Shown piece by piece: positions 12,823 to 23,532 of a stretch of 64,000 nt of DNA (position 1 is its first letter; every line of letters begins with the position of its first letter). Position numbers and translations under genes: made by a program. The stretch spans positions 203,054,538-203,118,537 of the forward strand of contig NC_057801.1 of NCBI RefSeq assembly GCF_018294505.1, in the 5' to 3' direction. This stretch comes from Triticum aestivum (lineage: Eukaryota > Streptophyta > Magnoliopsida > Poales > Poaceae). The notes beneath the pieces were generated by a model, which ran no database searches, was not told where the DNA came from, and was given only the letters and a program-made list of their open reading frames with translations.

Positions 12823-15819
12823 CCTCGACCTCACACCATCTCCATGCTTGATAGCACCCCCAGGCCATCCCTTTAATCCTGGCCGAACTCCAGATGGGGT
12901 GCCAGTAGCTCTAGGCCCCACACGGCCCTCAGATAAACACCGAGGCACTGCTTCCCCGGCGTGATTGGCGGACTAGCGCCTGCTACGCTGGGGAATGCTT
13001 GCGTTAATTGGGAATCAACTGACCAGGAATTGAAATCCAGGGGGCCAACGGACCTCTAGCTAAGGTGAAATAGTATATGTGGAGAAACCTTGTGCATCGC
13101 GAGTTACTAGGAACATGTAGTATCAAGAAGAAGCAGTCAACTAGTGTCTTCTATGGGATGAATACCGTGCAAGCACACACGTAAGATTTGCATGAATAAG
13201 GGACGAGGAGTACCATTTCCAGTTGCCAGTGTTGCGTGCTCCATATGTTGCGGCGATTTTCTTGTTTTTGCCAGGGGAACTGATGTTTTGGAGGAGGGTG
13301 CAGCCTTGGACAAATCCATGGCCAAATTGTTGACTATGTTGCCGGGGCCGTATGTCGGCGGAGGGAAGTAGATCCGAAGTGGTGAAGGACGGCGTATAAG
13401 GAACAGCTCCGGTGCGGTGGACGGTGGCGAAGTTGGAGCGGCAGCGGTGAGGCGCATGATGGCGTGGTTGAACTGGCTCGGGTACGGACGACTTGGCCTC
13501 GGCTTCAACTACTAGCCGTGGAGGGCGTTGCGGTTGAGGTTGCGATGGACGACGACGTCGGGGTGTCGGCTCCGGCGTGATGGAGGAGGGCGGCGGTTGA
13601 TGGGTGGGATGGGGTGGTGGACGGAGGACACAGGGGTTTCACGGCTAGTGGAGAGGTAGTCTTGGCGCCCACAGAGTACAAATGGGGAATCAGACAGGGG
13701 GTGGGGGTGGGGGGATCTAAGGGAGAACCATGTTTCGGCCTGGGACACGCTTGTTCTTGGCTTTTTTGAATAGATGGGACACGCTTGATTGAAATTTGGG
13801 GAAAGTACAAACTTTGCCCCTCTTAAATTTCAGACCGACTGCGGGTCGGGGTAGGATGGGCGGGAGCGATTTTGGCCGCGTGCATGTGTGCTTAGGCGGA
13901 CATTGTGTATGAATGTTTTTCGGAGGCGGTTGCGTGGCGTCTAGATGAAGCTACAAACCTACCCCGGTTGAGACCTTTGGACGTCGGGCCGGTAGGTTTC
14001 ACGGGTCGGAGTTAGAAAAGTAATTTCCTTTACTACCAAACATTGGTCTCACACAGTTTCGGGTGACTAGAGGCTCTTTTGGCGCTTCGTTCGAAATTTT
14101 GAAACAGAAGCATTCATGTTTAAAGTACTCTTCAACTTTGAGGATTGACCTAAATAGACAACGTTAAATTTGACCTTGTATGTTTGAAAACCTCATTAAA
14201 TTATCCGATTCTTTTTGAAATTTTGACACTTGAAAATCCTATAACTACGATTATTTTGGAATGGAGGAGCTAAATTTGAATCTATTTTGTACACGACTAT
14301 ATATGCTCTTATGTACAAAAGCAGAGCAAAGATTGGTGCCCCCATAATTTAGGTATGATCTACAAATGACATGATATATAATTCAAATAATTGAATGGAC
14401 TTCATGTTGAATTAAAATGTATGCTAGTTCATAGCTAGCTATTTATAATGTTCATAGTGTAACTTTCGTATGTATAATGTGCTTTACACACACAACATGA
14501 ACTCTACTCACGTTTATATTCTATTGTTAAAGCGATGCATTGTCTGGAGTTCAAAATACTAACTATGTGGATCAATTATGTCGAATAATAACATAGACAT
14601 GCTCAAATTCGATAGAATCTAGATGTCTGATGGATCAGTGACCGTTCCTTACGTGAATTGCAAATATCATGATCCCATCCTAATATTTGGATACAATTTA
14701 TATCTTTAATCAATGTCTACATCAGTCTTTTACGTGTAGTTTCACTCTCCATCAGTGGTCTCTCACACATGCTCACACACTCCCTCCCGAGGTGTCTTTC
14801 TCGCAGACATGCTCCCGATATAACCCTCCCTCCTTCTCTAACCATTTACGACTGTTTTCACTAACCTTTATCACAAGCACTCTTCCTCTCACAAGCATAC
14901 ACACGCACAATCCCCATCGACCCTTTCTATATACATAGACCTGCCTATGTGTCTCCTGTATGCACATTATCTTTAGGCCTGTCTCTCACGCATTGTCTCA
15001 CACCTCTCTTCCTAACCGACGAGTATGATTCTAGCAGAGCATTCTGTAGGATGCCCCTTAAAGTTAGGTTGGATGAATAGTAATATCAGAGATAAGGGGT
15101 TACCTTAGTCCAAGGACCTAGGGTTACAAATCCTAGTCGGCTTTGTCAATGGACACAGAGTCCTTCATGATTCTTCTATCTTTGTCTTGTACGACTAGTC
15201 ATCCATGGGTCTCCCTAAATGTGTCATGGGCCGACCAATGTGGCGCATGACGGAACCGAACCAAGGGCCTCACCTTGGCCCACCGAACCTCACGTGGTGA
15301 CACACCCTCTGCCCCCAGGTCTTGTTATCTTCTCACACCAACACAGACACCACACAAAAAAATTCTCCTCATGCCTCTATCCCCTCCCCCCTTGCATATA
15401 CACACTCAAGGGAATCTCTCACCGTGACATCATATTCGTCTCTCTCTCTCTCTCTAGACCTCTCTCATTTCTCGTGCTATCCCTCCCACGCCCCCTCCCC
15501 CGCCGGCCCTCTATCCATGCCTCTCTCGAATACGTAATACACACACATACCTCTCTAGGCCCTGCCAAATACATCAACTACGCATTCACACATGTTACAT
15601 CACGTACCTCATTGATCTAAAAAGCCCTCTCTTCACGTTTATTTCGCATACGACATTCCTTTTGAATAAAGTGTGGCCAAAAAATTATTTTAGAGTTTCT
15701 ACCATACAGCTCTGTATTTGCTCAAGACACGACTAGTTGACCATTTAAACGCTCCATGTGGCACCTCTAGTGTTGCATCACATTATCTCACTACCATTGG
15801 GCCCACCTGTCGGCTTGTA

Positions 15820-16065
15820 TCTACTCTTCACTCTTATAAAAAATAGAGTTGGTGATGATGGTGTGCCTGCCATCCTGCAATATAGGCTGTCCGATTTATA
15901 TCTGACGGATAGGAAAGTAACTATGGCAATTTTGCAAAAAGGTACCCACACACCTCTCCACATTTACAAACAAGGCCTTCCCTTGTTCATCCTTTTCTCT
16001 CACAAGATAAAATAGCCATACAAATCCATCTTGATGTTACATGAAACGCACAGGCATCTTGCTAG
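15820..16065 (+). mobile_element. Helitron-like element (unit 3 copy)
   Basis: Tandem-unit counterpart of the element at 5180-5425, same ends and length, with minor substitutions only. Confidence 0.5.
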
Positions 16066-16200
16066 TAAGAATGAAAACAAACGACAAAAAAATATTGGAC
16101 GGTGGTTCGAAGTCATGACTGCGGGCACAACGGACAAGGTGGACTTGTATTGGTATGCTGAGCCGTCTGTTTTAACACACATGAGCTGGTGTGGTGATTA

Positions 16201-16439
16201 TACACACACGCACGCATGCACACGAACTGCATGCGTGCAACACTCACACGAACACATGCAGCCACACACGCACGCAACACTCACACGTACACACGCAGAC
16301 ACACACGCACGCAACACTTACACGCACACACGCACGCATGCATGCAGACACCACACAACCAACACACACTCTCATGCTCAAGTGCTCAACCTACACGTGC
16401 ATGCGCACACATCAGGCCCTGACAGACACATACACAACC
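16201..16439. repeat. CA/ACGC-rich tract (unit 3)
   Basis: Counterpart of the unit 1 and 2 tracts, close in length to unit 2. The adjoining minus-strand Helitron-like terminus is also mutated here (GCGCAAGGG instead of the palindrome). Confidence 0.8.
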
Positions 16440-17310
16440 AGGTGGTTCCCGCGCAAGGGTTGGAGTCTTGTCGCGCCTGCATAAATTTGTGTTTATCTGA
16501 CCTTTTTCCTATGTGAACTGATAGATGGGACCCACAACGAATGTGGTCAATTTAACTAGTCAACATGGTGCCACGCAGACTATTTGACCTCAACAAAGTG
16601 CAATCCGATGCTGAACGGTGAGCAAGTGACCGTATAATCACCGCAAAACGTATATAGTGACCGTAATGCGCATATTCTGAAGTCCGGTGGCCATATTACG
16701 CTTTTCTCTCTGTAGGCCCTCCAAAACTACATCTCTACACGTTCTCGCATGTTACATCTAACAACTATGCAATACAACACTACTACTACACTAACACAAT
16801 AAATCATATGTGTTTTTAGTTTTACTAGATATCATATTGTTACTTAATTATTCAGTTTGCATACATTAAAATTGCCTTCGAAATGTATGGCCAGTGTCAT
16901 CTACCGCGTGGGAAAATCCCGCCCTTTCCTGTTTAACCGGGTTTGTATCGATGGATCGTGCGAAACAGCAAAACTATAGTACTATACAGTACAAGTAACA
17001 GTTCACTAGGCCGCCGTGTCGTGTACTCCACCGTCATAAGAGTGGAGCACTCGCTTTCATAAATGATCTAGTCCCTTCCGCCGACATGTGGGACATCAAG
17101 CTACCGGGTCCACGTGCCATACCAAAATACAATGCAGAGCAGCAGGGGTGAAGCACCCCAGTCATGGCACCGGCGTAGTAATTAGCAATGAGGCGTCAAA
17201 TCACAAAGCTGCACCTTTCCCGTAGTTAAGTTGGAGGGATGAAGTAATAATGCTAAAAAAAGAAGTTGGAGGGACGAAGCAACCATCACTTCACTCATTA
17301 CTGAATCCGC

Positions 17311-18171
17311 TCTTGGTGTTTTGGGAATGGGGGTCCCCAGACTTGCCTGCCTGCAGCCCACGACATGGCTCTGCGAGTAGGCCTGTACGGCCCATCTTCA
17401 CCAACAAGCTTTCAAGACCCTCGCAAGGGGCCAAGCCTCGCAAGGCGGATGACACAAAACCTCCTCGAGAGCGGCCTCACCAGGTTGGCTCGTGAGGGGT
17501 GGAGAGATCAAGGCAAGGCAAACCTCACGAGGTTCTCGTCACGTGAGCCATGACGACCGAGGCCAGGCGGGCGCCAGCGCGCACAGTGTCCTTGTTTCCT
17601 CTTTGGTTTCCCTATCGGTGCAACAAGGCCAAGACCAGCAGGACGACGAGACGGAGGTCACCGTGGAGCCCAAGGCGGCGTCACCACCATAGCCTTTGGC
17701 AGGCGAAGACCACTTTTGTCAGGATTAGCTGTACTAGTTGTCCCCTTTCAAATTGGCTATTGGGGGATCCCTTCCTTCTCAATATTTGGGAAGAGGACCA
17801 GGCCCTCTATAAATAGGACTAGCCACCACCGTAGGAGGCAACTCATTCGGAGGCAGATCGATCTCATCTGATCGGATCCACACACCCTCAAGTTCACCAA
17901 GCACAAGAACACTTCTCCTCAGGAGGCTGTTTCTCCCCTTGTACTGTTCACCCTCAGCCCAAGAGGCAATCCACCACCACCACACTGGAGTAGGGTATTA
18001 CACCACAACGGTGGCCCGTACCAGTATAAATTTTGTGTCCCTTGTGTTGCGAGTTTGTCGAGCTAGCCTAGAGATCACGAAGCGTGTGAGGGCGTGATAT
18101 ATGAGGGCGTGATCTTCACGCGCACCCAGAGTTCGAACCTTAAGGGTTTTGCCAGAACCCGAGATCCAACA
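17311..18171 (+). mobile_element. Element A 5' LTR (861 bp, complete)
   Basis: It starts TCTTGGTGTT (sister copies have TGTCGGCGTT, so the terminal TG is mutated) and ends GAGATCCAACA. TATA box at 17808-17815. Compared with the 3' LTR it lacks a ~49-bp segment after CTCTTTGGT; element B's LTRs contain a related segment, so this is a deletion in the A 5' LTR lineage that predates the triplication. Confidence 0.92.
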
Positions 18172-18197
18172 TTTGGCGCGCAAGGTAGGGGTGCGCC
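18172..18197 (+). promoter_or_regulatory. Primer-binding region of element A
   Basis: Immediately after the LTR end is TTTGGCGCGCAAGG. Element B has TTTGGCGCGCCAGG at the same place. Position directly after the LTR is that of the tRNA primer-binding site. I do not assign the tRNA. Confidence 0.55.
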
Positions 18198-18248
18198 ATA
18201 GCTTTCCTTCCGTCGATCCGCGCTCCGCCACCACCGCGCTTCACCCCC

Positions 18249-18660
18249 ATGGCAGGCGTCTCGCTCCCAACTCTGACGATTGATACCGACGACGGGGCCA
18301 GGGGGCTCCGAGCCTTGGCCCCCGCCCTGCGGCAGGTGCAGTGGCCGCCCAAGTTCAAGCCGGAGATGCCGCCGCGCTACGACGGCGTGGCGGATCCGTC
18401 GGCTTTCCTGCTGGCGTACGAGGAGGCCGTCCTTAAGGCCAGTGGTGACGACAAGGTCATAGCCAACTGGCTGCCATGGCCCTCGCAGGTGCACCGCGTG
18501 CCTGGCTACTCAACCTCCCCGGATCCACGGTGGCATCTTTGGAGCAGCTGCGTGGTCTCTTTGTCGCACACTTTGCGGCATCGGCACCCCATGCGGTCGC
18601 GTCCCTCCTCAGCGGCTTGCAGGCACCACCCTTAGATCGTCACATCAAGTTGTTCCTTCG
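18249..18660 (+). pseudogene. gag: Element A gag fragment (capsid-like domain), frameshifted
   Basis: The reading frame starts MAGVSLPTL and contains the retrotransposon gag signature QWPPKFKPEMPPRYDG, then ADPSAFLLAYEEAV and NWLP. A one-base loss near 18472 shifts the frame. Translation resumes from 18476 as MALAGAPRAWLLNLPG, the expected continuation of a Retrotrans_gag domain (PF03732), with EQLRGLFVAHFAA. Gag would form the virus-like particle of the retrotransposon in the cytoplasm. The N-terminal region that begins MSDARRARAERR in element B is absent here, so this gag is shortened as well as frameshifted. It runs straight into the protease region. Confidence 0.8.
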
Positions 18661-19525
18661 CCAGGTCGGCGCGGCCCCCAAGCGGCCGGGGGTTCCCCCG
18701 GGCTGGGCCGCACAAGAGGCCGACCTTACCTTCGACTCAGCGGACCTCCCCGTCACCACCGCCAGCTCGGGTATGCTCCCAATGCTTTGCATGCCCACCA
18801 TCTGCAACGTGGCCGTCACCAAGACCCTCATCAACGGCGGCGCCGGCCTCAACGTGCTTTCCGTGGAGGCCTTCAGCCTTCTTCACGTACTGCTCGAGCG
18901 GCTCCGCCTTAGCAAGTCTTTCTCAGGAGTTGGCGGCGGCACCGCCCACTCCCTGGGACAGATCTGCCTTCCTGTCACCTTCAGCACGCGTGACAACTAC
19001 CGCACCGAGCGGGTCGACTTCGACATCGCCCGCATCAGCCTCCCGTACAATGCCATCCTCGGGTACCCAGCTCTGGCCCAGTTCCTGGCAGCAACCCATC
19101 CGGCTTACAACCTCATGAAGATGCCTGGGAGCAAGGGCGTCCTCACTGTCGAGGGGGACACCAAGGAGGCTCTGCTGGCGCTCAAGCTTGCTTTCAAGAC
19201 CGCCGCGGTGGCGCAGCCCGCTGGCGTGGTCGCCTCCGAGGCCAAGGGAGCCGCGCCAACCAAGAAGAAGCAGTTGTTCACCCAAGACAAGGCAGAAACC
19301 AAGCAGGTGTCGGTCGATAAGGACGGGACCTCAGGAGCCACCTTTACCATAGGTACCGACCTCGACCCAAACCAAGAGGAAGTGATGGTGAAGTTCTTGC
19401 ATGCAAACAAGGAGATATTTGCATGGGAACCCAAGCAGCTGGTGGGGCTCCCAAGAGAGGTGATTCAGCATCACTTAAGGGTGTGCCCCAACATATGCCC
19501 TGTGAAGCAGCGAGCGAGACGATAG
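18661..19525 (+). pseudogene. Element A aspartic protease region with mutated active site
   Basis: The open frame 18476-19525 (349 codons) carries the gag C-terminus and a retropepsin-like domain: LPMLCMPTICNVAVTKTLI, then NGGAGLNVLS, then LPYNAILGYPALAQF (the flap and ILG region). The protease would cleave the Gag-Pol polyprotein. The catalytic triplet, normally D-G-G, reads N-G-G (AAC at 18833-18835); element B has D at this place, so the catalytic aspartate is lost in A. The linker contains KKKQLFTQDKAETKQ, shared with B. The frame ends in a TAG (19523-19525) where B has a lysine codon. Confidence 0.85.
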
Positions 19526-20376
19526 TCCACAGAGAAGTAGGCCTTCATCGTCCAAGAAACCCGCAAGCTGGAGGCGGCGGGTGCCATTCACGAAGTTCGG
19601 TACCCCGAGTGGCTGGCAAACCCCGTTGTTGTGCCAAAGAAAGGAGGGAAGGAGCGCATGTGTGTCGACTTCACCAACCTCAACAAAGCCTACCCCCAAG
19701 ATCCTTCTCGCTTCCACGCATCGACCAGATCGTCGGCTCCACCGCAGAGTGTGATTTGCTGTGCTTCTTAGATGCGTTCTCAGGCTACCACCAGATCAAG
19801 ATGGCGGTACAAGATGTGGAGAAGACCGCCTTCCTGACCCCGTGTGGGGTGTACTGCTATACTTGCATGCCTTTCGGACTGCGCAATGCGGGCGCGACCT
19901 TTCAGCGGCTGATGCACATCACCTTAGGGCGGCATCTCGGGAGAAACGCGGGGGCCTATGTCGACGACATCGTGGTGAAGTCTCGGGAGGTAAAAACCTT
20001 GATCCAAGATCTGGAGGAGAGTTTCACAAGCCTACGCCAGGTGAACTTACGGCTCAACCCGACGAAGTGCGTGTTCGGTGTCCCTTCCGGCAAGCTACTG
20101 GGTTTCCTCGTATCCCACAGAGGGATCGAGGCGAACCCAGAGAAGGTCAAGGTAATCAAAGATATGAGCCCGCCGCAGACCCTCAAGGAGATGCAGAAGC
20201 TTACTAGTCGTGTGACTGCGTTGGGCCGCTTTATCTCCAAGCTGGGAGAGCGTGCCCTATCGTTCTTCAAGCTGATGAAGAAAAAGGGCCCATTCGAGTG
20301 GACTCCGGAAGCCGACCGAGCGTTTCAAGACCTTAAGAGATACCTGACCAGCCCACCAGTGATGGTGGCGCCTTGA
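19526..20376 (+). pseudogene. pol: Element A reverse transcriptase domain
   Basis: It continues the polyprotein after the TAG with STEKQAFIVQETRKLEAAG and PEWLANPVVVPKKGGKERM (RT fingers). A one-base loss near 19705 interrupts DPFPLPRID. After it come FLDAFSGYHQIKM, TAFLTPCGVYCYTCMPFGL, the catalytic AYVDDIVV box, KLLGFLVSHRGIEANP and the connection FKLMKKKGPFEWT. This is a complete Ty3/gypsy RT core (RVT_1) by motif order, with the YVDD aspartates intact. It would copy the element's RNA into DNA. The frame closes at a TGA (20374-20376) inside the linker to RNase H. The earlier stop and frameshift make it non-functional. Confidence 0.88.
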
Positions 20377-20388
20377 CCCCTCGAGCCC

Positions 20389-21410
20389 TTGGTGCTCTAC
20401 CTGTCTGCCACACCCCACTCCACCAGCGTAGCACTGGTGGACCTCAGAGAAGGGCCCCAGATCAAGGGCCTGCCAGGGGGAACCACCAGGCCGGACGAAG
20501 CGGCGCGGCACCAAGACAAAGCTCCTGAAGCAGCAACTGCTTTAGCGGACCACCAAGCCCCTGAAGCCAAAGCCCTCGCAGAGAGACCTCAGCTCCCGGA
20601 AGCCGAAGACTTCGTCAGCTCTCCCGCCCTCATCGAGCACCCAGTGTACTTCGTCAGCATAGTGTTGCGGGATGCAAGGGCACGGTACCCCATGCCTCAG
20701 AAGATCCTGCTCGCGCTCCTGGTGGCCTCGCGCAAGCTGCGCCACTACTTCCAGGGTCACCACATCAAGATCGTCTCGGCTTACCCACTAGAAAGAGTGC
20801 TCAGGAGCCCAAATGCTGCCGGGCGAGTCGCTGAATGGAACATCGAGCTACAAGCATTTGACTTGGAGTTCAGCACAACCAGGTTCATCAAGGGGGTTGC
20901 GCTCGTAGACTTTGTGGCTGAATGGACCGACGCCCCAGAGCTCGAGGCAGGCACGGACCAATCCATATCTCCAGGAAGAGAAGCGTCGGACGGCTGGGTC
21001 ATGTACTTCGATGGTGCATTCTCACGCCAAGGCGCGGGGGCTGGAGCGGTGCTCATCTCACCCACCCAGGACAAGCTCTACTACCTCGTGCAGCTCTGCT
21101 TCCAGCAGGGCGAGAAGGTCTCCAACAACATAGAAGAGTACGAGGGCCTCATAGCTTCCCTCAGGGCTGCGGTGGCCCTGGGGGTGAAGCGTCTCACCAT
21201 CAAGGGCGACTCGTAGCTCCTCGTCAACTTCTCCAACAAGGTTTATGAGCCAAAGGACGAGCACATGGAGGCATACCTCGCGGAGGTGCGCAAGATGGAG
21301 AAGCAGTTCTCGGGTTTGGAGTTATAGCACGTGCCCCGTCACACCAACAAGGAAGTTGACGACATCGCCAGAAGAGCATCCAAGTGGCTACCCCGGCGTC
21401 GTTGCGGAGC
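20389..21410 (+). pseudogene. pol: Element A RT connection and RNase H region
   Basis: The frame 20389-21216 contains an RT tether segment ([38 protein letters not shown]) and an RNase H-type domain with [33 protein letters not shown] and TIKGDS. The domain resembles the plant RVT_3 type RNase H. TAG codons stand where element B has CAG: at 21214-21216 (GDSQ) and 21325-21327 (LELQ). The downstream piece [18 protein letters not shown] is in the same frame after the first stop. RNase H would remove the RNA strand during cDNA synthesis. The copy is dead by these stops. Confidence 0.82.
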
Positions 21411-21469
21411 GGCTCTTCAATCCATCAACAATGCCACTGCTCTCACGAACAGCGTTGCCTCGTGAGGAG

Positions 21470-22701
21470 CTCCCTCAACCACATGTTTCATGAGCCCCGG
21501 CCTGCGGCCTGACCTCGGGAGCGCGCTTGCTCTTGGCTCTTGGACCTCAGGAGGGATGCTGGATCAAGGAATTCAAGGAATACCTGACGCAAGGGATGCT
21601 GCCGAAAGATGAGGAGGACATGGAGCGTGTGGCCCGACAAGCCATGACATACTGCATCCGGGACGGTGAGTTATACATGAAGCGGCCAAATGACGTTTCC
21701 CTACGTTGCATCTCCCGGGAGCAAGGAAGAGAGTTGTTGGCCGACATACACGGCGGGGACTGCGGGCACCACTCGTCATCGCGGACCCTCGTCGGCAAGG
21801 TGTTTCGTAGCGGTTTCTGCTGGCCCATGGCACTCAACGACGTGACTGAGTTGGTGAGGTCCTGCGAGGCCTGCCAGTTCCACGCCAGGCAGGTTCATCA
21901 GCTGGCTCAGGGCCTCCAGACCATCTCACTCACATGGCCGTTCGCGGTCTGGGGGCTGGATATCTTGGGCCTGTTCCCTCGAGCACCTGGGGGCTATCGC
22001 TACCTCTACGTCGCCGTCGACAAGTTCACCAAGTGGGCGGAGGTAGAAGTCGTCCACACCATCCCAGCTGGCTCCACGGTCAAGTTCATCAAGGGCCTCG
22101 TGAGCCGTTTCGGGGTCCCCAACCGCATCATCATTGATAACGGCTCACAGTTCACTAGTAATCTCTTCAAGACATATTGTGCTAACGTTGGAACGCAGAT
22201 CTGCTACGCTTCGCTGGCCCACCCCAGGAACAATGGTTAGGCTGAACGCGCCAACACAGAGGTCCTGAGGGGCCTCAAGACCAGGACCTTCAAGAAGAAG
22301 CTCAAGGCCTGCGGCAGGGGCTCGTACGACGAGCTCCATTCCGTGCTATGGTCCATCCGCACCACTGCCACCAAGCCAACGGGCGAGACCCTGTTCTTCC
22401 TCGTCTACGTAACAGAAGCGATCCTCCCTCACAAGGTCAAGCATCGCTCCGCACGGGTCCTGGCGTTTGATGAAACGCAGCAGGACGCCACGCGGGGGAT
22501 GGACCTCGTGCTGGGGGAGGAACGCCACCGTGAAGATGCACTATGGGTGGCAAGGTATCAGCAGGCATCGCGGCGGTACCACTGCCGCAACATCCGCCCC
22601 AGGACGCTCGAGGTGGGTGACCTCGTCCTGCGGCGGGTCCTCTCCAGGGAAGGGTTGCATAAGCTCTCACCCATGTGGGAGGGCCCGTTCAAGGTTGTCC
22701 A
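21470..22701 (+). pseudogene. int: Element A integrase, interrupted by element B
   Basis: The zinc-binding HHCC region is visible as DCGHHSSSRTLVGKVF followed by SCEACQFHA. The catalytic core shows its acidic residues in WGLDILGLF and IIDNGSQFTS and the third in AERANTEV, just after a TAG at 22238-22240. The C-terminal part has RTTATKPTGETLFFLVY, RRYHCRNIRPRTLEVGDLV and PMWEGPFKVVH. Element B is inserted between VVH and ISRPG; the last 32 codons of integrase lie at 39826-39927. Integrase would insert the cDNA into the genome. Confidence 0.87.
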
Positions 22702-23024
22702 TGTCGGATTTTGGGTTCCGGCAGACCCTTGAGGTTCGAACACTGGGGTGCGTGCGGAGATTCAACCCTCTACCGGCTCGCTCCTCACCGAATCGCTAGG
22801 AACTAAACTACCAAACAGAACAACACAAGAGACGCGAGATTTATACTGGTTCAGGCCACCATTGTGGTGTAATACCCTACTCCAGTGTGTGGTGTGGTGG
22901 ATTGCCTCTTGGGCTTGATGATGAACAATACAAGGGAGAACAGCCTCGCGAGGGTCTGTTCTTGGCTGGTGCGACGAACTGCTGGGATGAGTTCACTGGC
23001 TCTATCTACTGGTTTCTTGGTGAG
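22702..23024 (-). mobile_element. Element B 3' LTR, left part
   Basis: Reverse complement of the LTR end. It reads TGTCGGATTTTGGG then the complement of the family LTR down to TTCTTGGTGAG, where element C is inserted. The uninterrupted sequence is seen in B's other LTR near 39205-39230 (TTCTTGGTGAGGATCCC). Resumes at 31555. Confidence 0.92.
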
Positions 23025-23506
23025 TGAGGGAGTCCTGGACTAGGGGGTGTCCGGATAGCTGGACTATCATCGTCGGCCGGACTCCAAGACTATGAAGATA
23101 CAAGATTGAAGACTTCGTCCCGTGTCCGGATGGGACTTTCCTTGGCGTGGAAGGCAAGCTTGGCGATACGGATATGTAGATCTCCTACCATTGTAACCGA
23201 CTCTGTGTAACCCTAGCCCTCTCCGGTGTCTATATAAACCGGAGGGTTTTAGTCCGTAGGACGAACAACCATTATAACAATCATACCATAGGCTAGCTTC
23301 TAGGGTTTAGCCTCCTTGATCTCGTGGTAGATCCACTCTTGTACTATCCATATCATCAATATCAATCAAGCAGGAGTAGGGTTTTACCTCCATCGAGAGG
23401 GCCCAAACCTGGGTAAAAACATCGTGTCCCTCGTCTCCTGTTACCATCCGCCTAGACGCACAGTTCGGGACCCCCTACCCGAGATCCGCCGGTTTTGACA
23501 CCGACA
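23025..23506 (+). mobile_element. Element C 5' LTR (482 bp)
   Basis: It starts TGAGGGAGTCCTGG and ends TTTTGACACCGACA. A TATA-like CTATATAAACC lies at about 23230. It is followed by TTGGTGTTTTCATTG, the presumed primer-binding region. Confidence 0.95.
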
Positions 23507-23532
23507 TTGGTGTTTTCATTGAGAGTTCCTCT

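Larger units (their letters stand above)
12823..18148 (+). repeat. Tandem unit 3 (about 5326 bp), continuous with element A
   Basis: Third direct copy. Its LTR does not stop at AAGGGTT but continues 23 bp further to a normal LTR end at 18171, then into the primer-binding region and gag of element A. A private deletion of about 30 bp near 14410 lies between two GAATT words present in the other copies, as expected for slippage at short repeats. This copy therefore contains the original LTR-to-internal boundary. Confidence 0.92.

Noticed and set aside
2152..18148. Idea that the triplication is an assembly artefact
   Set aside because: Each copy has private substitutions and indels and the CA-rich tract differs in length, so three real copies are more likely, although long reads would settle it.
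18923..19285. Minus-strand frames opposite the element A protease
   Set aside because: Shadow frames of GC-rich pol sequence; no domain and no equivalent start or stop in element B.
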